Both the position numbers and the translations under genes were made by a program. Source: Novosphingobium sp. (GTDB taxonomy: Bacteria > Pseudomonadota > Alphaproteobacteria > Sphingomonadales > Sphingomonadaceae). Taken from it: a DNA stretch of 12,138 bases. The stretch spans positions 1 through 12,138 of the forward strand of contig VFKS01000518.1 of NCBI GenBank assembly GCA_009885425.1. The letters run 5' to 3'. Positions 6,573-12,138 of this stretch are shown here, piece by piece. How positions within the stretch are numbered: position 1 is the first letter of the stretch; each line of letters starts with the position of its first letter. Under the pieces are notes generated by a model that searched no databases, was not told the DNA's origin, and saw only the letters and a program-made list of their open reading frames with translations.

Positions 6573-7064
6573 ATGCAGGACGATGCATTCCATTCCGGGC
6601 TCACTGCGCTGCTGCCGCGCCTTCGTCGCTTTGCGTCGGGGCTGGCGCGCAATCCGGCTGATGCAGACGACCTGTGCCAAGCCACAGTAGAACGCGCGCT
6701 CGTTTCGCGCCAGCAATGGCAGGAAGGAACGCGCCTGGACAGTTGGATGTACCGGATCATGCGCAATCTTTGGATCGACGAAGCTCGCAGCCGAAATCGC
6801 CGCGACAAGACTTTCGCTCACGAAGACGAAGGATTGTCGGTGGGCGCATCGGGCGGCCAGGAAGCCGCGGTCGAACTCTCGCTGGTTGACCGGGCGATGC
6901 AGCATCTGCCCGATGAGCAGCGCGAAGCCGTGCTGCTGGTTCTGGTCGAAGGCTACAAATATGCCGAAGCGGCCGAGATTATCGGCTGCCCGATCGGCAC
7001 ACTGACCTCGCGGCTGCTGCGTGGTCGTGAGGCGCTGATGCTCCGTTTGGGAGAAGCGACATGA
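6573..7064 (+). CDS. ECF-family RNA polymerase sigma factor
   Basis: The product has 163 residues from ATG 6573. I chose this start because AAGG lies 5 nt upstream; an in-frame ATG at 6528 has no ribosome binding site and would place the start inside the inverted repeat. Region 2 covers about residues 8-75, with DADDLCQATVERAL and the promoter-melting segment TRLDSWMYRIMRNLWIDEAR. Region 4 covers about residues 105-155, with LPDEQREAVLLVLVEGYKYAEAAEIIGCPIGTLTSRL, a clear helix-turn-helix for -35 recognition. Region 3 is missing, as expected for ECF factors. The stop overlaps the anti-sigma start by four bases (ATGA). It probably directs its own operon and the divergent protease. The ECF subgroup is not assigned. 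Confidence 0.93.
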   Translation: MQDDAFHSGLTALLPRLRRFASGLARNPADADDLCQATVERALVSRQQWQEGTRLDSWMYRIMRNLWIDEARSRNRRDKTFAHEDEGLSVGASGGQEAAVELSLVDRAMQHLPDEQREAVLLVLVEGYKYAEAAEIIGCPIGTLTSRLLRGREALMLRLGEAT

Positions 7065-7762
7065 CTGTCACGCCAGAACAGCTTGCGGCGCTTGCCGATG
7101 GTGAATTGGGCGAGCTTGAAGCTGCCCGCATCCGCCGCGAGATCGCCCACGATCCGGAGTTGGCCCGCCAGCTGGCTGAGCTTGAAGCACTGTCATCGAT
7201 GCTTTCCGCGCATTACGATCCAATCCTGGCTGAGCCGGTGCCCAAGCTGCTGACCCAGCCGATCGACGATGCGGCAAAGGTGATCGATTTCGGCGCCGTA
7301 CGGGCGGCGCGGAAGCGTTGGTTCGATCAGCCCGCGGCGCGATATTTCGCCGGTCCAGCGATCGCCGCCTCGGTGGTAATCGCGCTGCTCGTTGGGCGAG
7401 GCGGCGAGCAAGCCAACCAGATTTATGCCGACACCCAGATCGCGGCTTCGCTCGACACCGCACTATCGGGCGAAGTTGCGGCTGGCGGAACCAAGGTTTT
7501 GTTGAGCTTTCGCGATTCGTCTGGGCAGGCTTGTCGGGCCTGGTCGGGCAAGACCAGCGGCGGGATCGCCTGTCGCGACAAAACTGGCTGGAGAATCCTG
7601 CAAACAGGGGCTTCGGGCAAGTCACAGAGTGGTGATTATCAGCAGGCCTCAAGCGGCGATGCAGAATTGCTCGCGGCCGCACAGGAAATGGCGGCGGGCC
7701 CCGCGTTTGATCGTGACCAGGAGCAAGCCGCGCGCAAAGCTGGATGGACTGCTGCGGAATAG
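7061..7762 (+). CDS. Membrane-bound anti-sigma factor
   Basis: The product has 233 residues. A cytoplasmic helical domain (1-90) begins TPEQLAALADGELGELEAARI, a typical anti-sigma opening. One membrane helix lies at about 96-113. A periplasmic part (114-233) has two cysteines, C158 and C171, that could form a disulfide. The classical zinc-binding HxxxCxxC motif is absent, so it belongs to a zinc-free type. Its position after the ECF gene with a 4-nt overlap is the standard sigma/anti-sigma order. It should hold the sigma factor at the membrane until a signal releases it, either by a conformational change or by proteolysis. The divergent S8 protease is a possible participant, but that is only inferred. 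The gene ends six bases before the convergent tRNA. Confidence 0.85.
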   Translation: MTVTPEQLAALADGELGELEAARIRREIAHDPELARQLAELEALSSMLSAHYDPILAEPVPKLLTQPIDDAAKVIDFGAVRAARKRWFDQPAARYFAGPAIAASVVIALLVGRGGEQANQIYADTQIAASLDTALSGEVAAGGTKVLLSFRDSSGQACRAWSGKTSGGIACRDKTGWRILQTGASGKSQSGDYQQASSGDAELLAAAQEMAAGPAFDRDQEQAARKAGWTAAE

Positions 7763-7768
7763 GACAAG

Positions 7769-7845
7769 TGGTGCGCCCGACGGGATTCGAACCCATGGCC
7801 TCCAGATTAGGAATCTGATGCTCTATCCGGCTGAGCTACGGGCGC
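7769..7845 (-). tRNA. tRNA-Arg (anticodon CCU)
   Basis: This is a full cloverleaf on the minus strand. The 7-bp acceptor stem (7845-7839 with 7779-7773) is GCGCCCG/CGGGCGC. A D arm with AGCTCAG, the TTCGAATC T-loop and an anticodon loop TTCCTAA between TCAGA and TCTGG are present, giving anticodon CCU (reads AGG). CCA is encoded at 7771-7769. It lies 37 bp after DUF1178 on the same strand, so it may be made from the same transcript or from its own promoter. No integrase or repeated tRNA end suggests insertion here. Confidence 0.97.
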
Positions 7846-7882
7846 ACGCGATCCCAATAGGGGCAGCACCGGGCGCTGGCAA

Positions 7883-8341
7883 TCAGTTGAGATCTTCCGG
7901 CGGCGAGACGGGGAACGGCAGCGGCAGCACCGCTACGCCCTCTTCCAACAAGTCCCGGGCTTCCTCCAGCGTGGCCTGACCGTGGATCACCTCTGCTGGC
8001 TGCTCGCCATAGTGGATCGCGCGTGATTGTTCGGCAAAGCTGCTGCCGACAAAGCGTGAGCCCTTGAGCGTTTCGGCCTGCAGCTCGGCTAGCTTGGCAA
8101 ACACCGCTTGCGCCTCGGGCGGGATAGCGCCTCCGGCGACCACCTGGCTGGACTTGGCCGGTTCCAGCTGGTTGCCCTTGCGCGGCACCGCCGGGGCCAT
8201 CGGGGCTTTTACCACCTGCGCAGATCCGCACTGCGGACAGACAACCAGGCCGCGCGATTGCTGACCCTCAAAATCGCCCGACGAAGCGAACCAGCCTTCG
8301 AACTGGTGACCACCAGCGCAGGAAAGATCGAACACGATCAT
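7883..8341 (-). CDS. DUF1178 family protein with a zinc-ribbon-like N-terminus
   Basis: The product has 152 residues from ATG 8341, which overlaps the upstream amidase stop by four bases (ATGA). A longer in-frame start at 8590 would lie in the amidase gene and is rejected. The N-terminus MIVFDLSC is the DUF1178 signature. C8, H12, C35 and C38 (CPQC) are spaced as in a small metal-binding ribbon. The middle (50-80) is rich in Pro, Ala and Gln, and the C-terminal part is helical and acidic. The molecular function is not known; a role in gene regulation or folding has not been shown. It is the third gene of the grxC-amidase-DUF1178 operon, an arrangement found in many alphaproteobacteria. Confidence 0.88.
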   Translation of the reverse strand: MIVFDLSCAGGHQFEGWFASSGDFEGQQSRGLVVCPQCGSAQVVKAPMAPAVPRKGNQLEPAKSSQVVAGGAIPPEAQAVFAKLAELQAETLKGSRFVGSSFAEQSRAIHYGEQPAEVIHGQATLEEARDLLEEGVAVLPLPFPVSPPEDLN

Positions 8342-9153
8342 CCTGCAATCGGCCGTTTGTTGGCCAGGCTGGGCAGTTGTGCCCGAACCTCTGCAATCCG
8401 GGCTGGATCGAGCTCGGCAAAGCTCATGCCGGACTGCTCCCCACCCATATCGAGCAGCACATCGCCCCACGGATCGATCACCAGACTGTGGCCATAGGTT
8501 TCGCGGCCATCCTGATGGACGCCAACTTGCGCAGCAGCGATTACGAAGGCGCTGGCCTCGATCGCCCGGGCGCGTTGCATGATGTGCCAATGTGCGGCTC
8601 CGGTCGGGCGGGTAAAGGCCGCAGGGATCGCGATCAGATCGCAGTTGGCCTGCCCCAGCGCCTCAAACAGCGCCGGAAAGCGCAGGTCATAACAAACTGC
8701 AAGACCGAGTCGCCCCAGCGGCGTTTCAACCGTCACCACCGCTTCACCCGGCGCATAGGCCGCGCTTTCACGCCAGCTTTCACCACTGGCCAGATCGACA
8801 TCGAACATGTGGATCTTGTCGTAGCGCGCCGCGATCACACCGTTGCTGTCGATCACGAAGCTGCGGTTGGCCCAACGGCCATCATCGCGCAGCACCGGGA
8901 GCGACCCGATGGCGACCCAGATTCCAGCTCCCGCGGCTGCCTCTTGGACCGCCTGCAGCACCGGGCTTTGATCCTCGGGCACAATGTTGGGCGTCGCCCG
9001 CGCCCGATCGCGGTCAATCAGGCCGGACATTTCAGGCGTGAACAGCATTTCCGCCCCGCCCATCGCCGCCGCGCCAAGGGCACCGACAATTGTCTGAGCG
9101 TTGGCCAGAGGATCGATCCCCGAGGTCATCTGCAAGACGGCGATGCGGCTCAT
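8338..9153 (-). CDS. Carbon-nitrogen hydrolase (nitrilase superfamily, Nit-type amidase)
   Basis: The product has 271 residues from ATG 9153; an upstream in-frame start at 9270 lies within grxC and is not used. The catalytic Glu-Lys-Cys triad is visible: Glu41 in FTPEMSG, Lys113 in RYDKIHMFDVD and Cys154 in GLAVCYDLRFP. The second acidic helper segment and the tail SFAELDP are also typical. The best match is the Nit group, whose members hydrolyse deaminated glutathione or omega-amides such as alpha-ketoglutaramate. Its place directly after a glutaredoxin gene (7-nt gap) favours a glutathione-repair role, but substrate choice is an inference. It overlaps DUF1178 by four bases. Confidence 0.9.
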   Translation of the reverse strand: MSRIAVLQMTSGIDPLANAQTIVGALGAAAMGGAEMLFTPEMSGLIDRDRARATPNIVPEDQSPVLQAVQEAAAGAGIWVAIGSLPVLRDDGRWANRSFVIDSNGVIAARYDKIHMFDVDLASGESWRESAAYAPGEAVVTVETPLGRLGLAVCYDLRFPALFEALGQANCDLIAIPAAFTRPTGAAHWHIMQRARAIEASAFVIAAAQVGVHQDGRETYGHSLVIDPWGDVLLDMGGEQSGMSFAELDPARIAEVRAQLPSLANKRPIAG

Positions 9154-9160
9154 CCGCCGG

Positions 9161-9424
9161 TCAGAGCCCCAGCAACGGGTCGAGCTTGCCGGCCCGGTCC
9201 AGCGCATGGACATCGTCGCTGCCGCCAAACGCGGCGCCATCAATGAAGATCTGCGGCACAGTGCTGGCACCCGGCGCGCGCGCCAGCATTTCGGCCTTTT
9301 TGGGGCCGCCCAGTGTAATGTCGTACTCGGTATAAGCTACGCCCTTGCCATCAAGCAGCGCCTTGGCCCGCACGCAAAAGGGACAGCCCCACTTGGTATA
9401 GATTTCGACCTTGGCTGCACTCAC
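9161..9424 (-). CDS. grxC: Glutaredoxin 3
   Basis: The product has 87 residues, the normal size for Grx3. The redox motif Cys14-Pro-Phe-Cys17 follows the first strand, the cis-Pro motif TVPQIFI is at about residues 55-61, and GGSDD (67-71) completes the glutathione-binding site. It reduces protein disulfides and glutathione mixed disulfides in the cytoplasm using glutathione. The start is GTG (9424-9422), with AGGAG 8 nt upstream. It is the first gene of the minus-strand operon and is divergent from the hsp20 gene; its ribosome binding site overlaps the predicted hsp20 -35 box, so the two leaders are tightly packed. Confidence 0.95.
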   Translation of the reverse strand: MSAAKVEIYTKWGCPFCVRAKALLDGKGVAYTEYDITLGGPKKAEMLARAPGASTVPQIFIDGAAFGGSDDVHALDRAGKLDPLLGL

Positions 9425-9437
9425 GCTTGGATCTCCT

Positions 9438-9461
9438 CTTGAAACGCCGCCGTACTATCAT
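9438..9461 (+). promoter_or_regulatory. Putative heat-shock (sigma-32-like) promoter of hsp20
   Basis: CTTGAAA (9438-9444) matches the sigma-32 -35 consensus, and CTATCAT (9455-9461) is a possible -10. The spacing is on the short side and the -10 is not a strong match. Transcription would start near 9468 and give a leader of about 90 nt. Confidence 0.45.
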
Positions 9462-9489
9462 ACATCGGAAACGAAGTCATGGCCCGCAA

Positions 9490-9559
9490 GGGGTCAGGGC
9501 TTCACCGGGATGCCGCTGACGGGTCCCGGCTCCATGATTGCTCAACAGAGGATTATGCT
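9490..9559 (+). promoter_or_regulatory. ROSE-like RNA thermometer in the hsp20 leader
   Basis: The last hairpin pairs CAUGAUU-G-CUC (9533-9543) with GAGGAUUAUG (9548-9557) around the loop AACA. CUC pairs with GAG, G9540 is bulged, U9539 pairs with G9551, and six further pairs follow. This buries the Shine-Dalgarno GAGGA (9548-9552) opposite the UUGCU motif with a bulged G, which is the hallmark of ROSE elements controlling small heat-shock genes in alphaproteobacteria. Upstream, CCGGGA (9505-9510) can pair with TCCCGG (9524-9529), giving the extra 5' hairpin usual in ROSE. Melting at high temperature would free the site. Confidence 0.85.
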
Positions 9560-10039
9560 ATGAACCGTTTTGATTTCACCCCCTATCGCCGCACCATGGT
9601 TGGGTTCGACCGGCTGTTCGATCTGCTCGAAAACCAGTCGCGGATGAACAGCGGAGACAATTACCCGCCGTTCAATATCGAACGACGCGGCGAAGATGCC
9701 TATCGCATCACGCTGGCCATTGCCGGGTTCAAGCCCGCCGATATCGAGATCACCGCCCAGCAGAACCTGCTGGTGGTGCAAGGCAAGAAGGGCGACGAAC
9801 TTTCGGCCGGTCAGTTCCTGCACGTCGGGATCGCCCAGCGCGGGTTTGAACGCCGCTTTGAACTGGCCGACTATGTCCGGGTTGATGACGCCAACCTCGA
9901 AGACGGGATTCTGGCAATCGATCTGGTCCGCGAAGTGCCCGATGCGATGAAGCCCAAGAAGATCCCGGTGGGCACGCAAAAGAGCCTTAGCGTGGTGGCT
10001 GGCGTCAAGGATTCCGCGGACGACAGCGCTGCGGCCTGA
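9560..10039 (+). CDS. Hsp20 family small heat-shock protein (IbpA-like)
   Basis: The product has 159 residues from ATG 9560; the upstream ATG at 9479 is rejected because it lies in the thermometer leader. The N-terminal part (1-37) contains FDRLFDLLE. The alpha-crystallin domain (about 38-128) shows PPFNIERRGEDAYRITLAIAGF, GIAQRGFERRFELADYV and NLEDGILAIDL. A KKIPVG segment (133-138) resembles the C-terminal IxI anchor used for oligomer contacts. These proteins bind unfolding proteins without ATP and pass them on to DnaK and ClpB. Class A (IbpA-like) members of alphaproteobacteria are commonly under ROSE control, as the leader here suggests. A hairpin follows the stop codon. Confidence 0.95.
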   Translation: MNRFDFTPYRRTMVGFDRLFDLLENQSRMNSGDNYPPFNIERRGEDAYRITLAIAGFKPADIEITAQQNLLVVQGKKGDELSAGQFLHVGIAQRGFERRFELADYVRVDDANLEDGILAIDLVREVPDAMKPKKIPVGTQKSLSVVAGVKDSADDSAAA

Positions 10040-10065
10040 TCGCACTACTTGCCCGGAAACAATTC

Positions 10066-10093
10066 GGGGGTGAGGCCGGCAGGCCCCACCCCC
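10066..10093 (+). terminator. Hairpin downstream of hsp20
   Basis: GGGGGTGAGGCC (10066-10077) pairs with GGCCCCACCCCC (10082-10093) with one A-C mismatch and a 4-nt loop. It is a very stable stem, 26 bases after the stop codon. No T tract follows, so it may act as a weak terminator or as a 3' end protector. Confidence 0.5.
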
Positions 10094-10376
10094 ACGGCGC
10101 TTACGCACCGCCTTGTCACGTCATGATCATCCGGGTCGCAGAAGATGATCGGTTCGCGGCAAGCCCGTAAACTGAGTCAAAAAAGTGAGTGTGCTTATGT
10201 ACACTGTTGGAGATCTAAAAAGACCAACGAACGTGGTTGAGAACATCCTAGCACCCGACCCCCCCTTTTTAAGCCCCGTGATCCGCCTTCAATCCGCTCC
10301 CGCTACGCGGCGAAAAGCCCGGCTTGCAAGGAATATCTCGGAACGTTTTACGCTGCTGTCCTAATGCGGTAAGCCA
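10094..10376. other. Gene-poor stretch between convergent hsp20 and pyrG
   Basis: No recognisable gene lies here. Positions about 10165-10260 are clearly more A/T-rich than the surroundings and hold an imperfect stem, GTTGG(AGA)TCT-AAAA-AGACCAAC (10205-10227). GATCATC/GATGATC also form a short inverted repeat (10127-10152 area). A C7T5 run at about 10259-10270 reads as A5G7 on the minus strand. No strong intrinsic terminator for pyrG was found. A 55-codon frame (10197-10364) lacks a ribosome binding site. Confidence 0.5.
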
Positions 10377-12023
<1,647 letters not shown>

Positions 12024-12138
12024 TTAAGCCGAGTTGGGGGGCTCGGGCAAGCACCGCTTGCCGAAATCCACAACTCGATGGAAGAAAAGCGCGGCCGCGC
12101 AGCCTCCGGTCAGCAGACCGGACGGCCCATTGGCAGCG
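12024..12138 (-). CDS. Possible C-terminal fragment of an unidentified gene upstream of pyrG
   Basis: A minus-strand frame is open from the window edge to TAA (12026-12024). It gives about 37 residues, including a hydrophobic GLLTGGCAAALFFH segment and a Pro-rich end. It stops 12 bases before the pyrG start. It may be the end of a small membrane protein, but it does not look like the SecG tail often found upstream of pyrG. The frame is too short to exclude chance. Confidence 0.2.
   Translation of the reverse strand, partial: AANGPSGLLTGGCAAALFFHRVVDFGKRCLPEPPNSA

Noticed and set aside
7769..7845. tRNA-Arg as an integration site of a mobile island
   Set aside because: No integrase, no repeated tRNA 3' end and no change in gene content; the flanking genes are ordinary chromosomal ones.
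8377..9246. 289-codon plus-strand frame opposite the amidase gene
   Set aside because: The minus strand encodes a complete nitrilase-family enzyme with its full catalytic triad, and the plus-strand product shows only shadow composition.
9479..9559. Upstream ATG for the hsp20 gene adding 27 residues
   Set aside because: The added residues are not Hsp20-like, and this DNA forms the ROSE-like leader ending in a good ribosome binding site for ATG 9560.
10197..10364. 55-codon plus-strand frame in the hsp20-pyrG gap
   Set aside because: No ribosome binding site, no signal peptide or familiar motif, and it runs through the C7T5 tract; chance is the simpler explanation.

Overview
The window looks like ordinary chromosome of an alphaproteobacterium, most likely Sphingomonadales (Erythrobacter/Sphingomonas-like). 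The reasons are high G+C, a PdhB with a fused N-terminal lipoyl domain, the ftsB-pdhA-pdhB order, a REP-type palindromic repeat of a kind I associate with sphingomonads, and the grxC-nitrilase-DUF1178-tRNA-Arg order. No integrase, transposase, phage gene or CRISPR array is visible.

Layout. Positions 1-1084 (+) hold the end of a Tad-type pilus minor-pilin cluster: the C-terminal end of a TadG-like protein and two TadE-like pseudopilins, with overlapping stop/start codons. A hairpin separates this from the convergent minus-strand run 4084-1200: ftsB (cell division), pdhA and pdhB (pyruvate dehydrogenase E1). PdhB carries a 98-bp double-hairpin repeat inside its interdomain linker. Next on the minus strand, 6493-4240, are two exported proteins: a subtilisin-like (S8) serine protease and a Gly/Ser/Ala-rich protein with 11-residue repeats and a PRC-barrel-like domain. 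That second gene is preceded by a leader able to fold over its ribosome binding site and is followed by two tandem hairpins, one with a G-quadruplex-type loop.

Divergent from the protease, 6573-7762 (+), is an ECF sigma factor/anti-sigma factor pair. A perfect 12-bp inverted repeat lies between the two divergent units. I infer that sigma factor, anti-sigma factor, protease and possibly the PRC-barrel protein form one envelope-stress-type regulon. A tRNA-Arg(CCU) gene (-) ends six bases from the anti-sigma gene and belongs to a minus-strand run of grxC, a nitrilase-family amidase and a DUF1178 zinc-ribbon protein (9424-7883).

Divergent from grxC is an Hsp20 small heat-shock gene (9560-10039). 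Its leader ends in a hairpin that matches the ROSE RNA-thermometer design: the Shine-Dalgarno is paired with a UUGCU motif and one G is bulged. After a 337-bp gene-poor stretch, pyrG (CTP synthase) fills 12011-10377 (-).

The gene set is mostly housekeeping. The least explained parts are the sigma/anti-sigma/protease/PRC block (about 4.16-7.76 kb) with its RNA and DNA secondary structures, and the repeat element domesticated inside pdhB.
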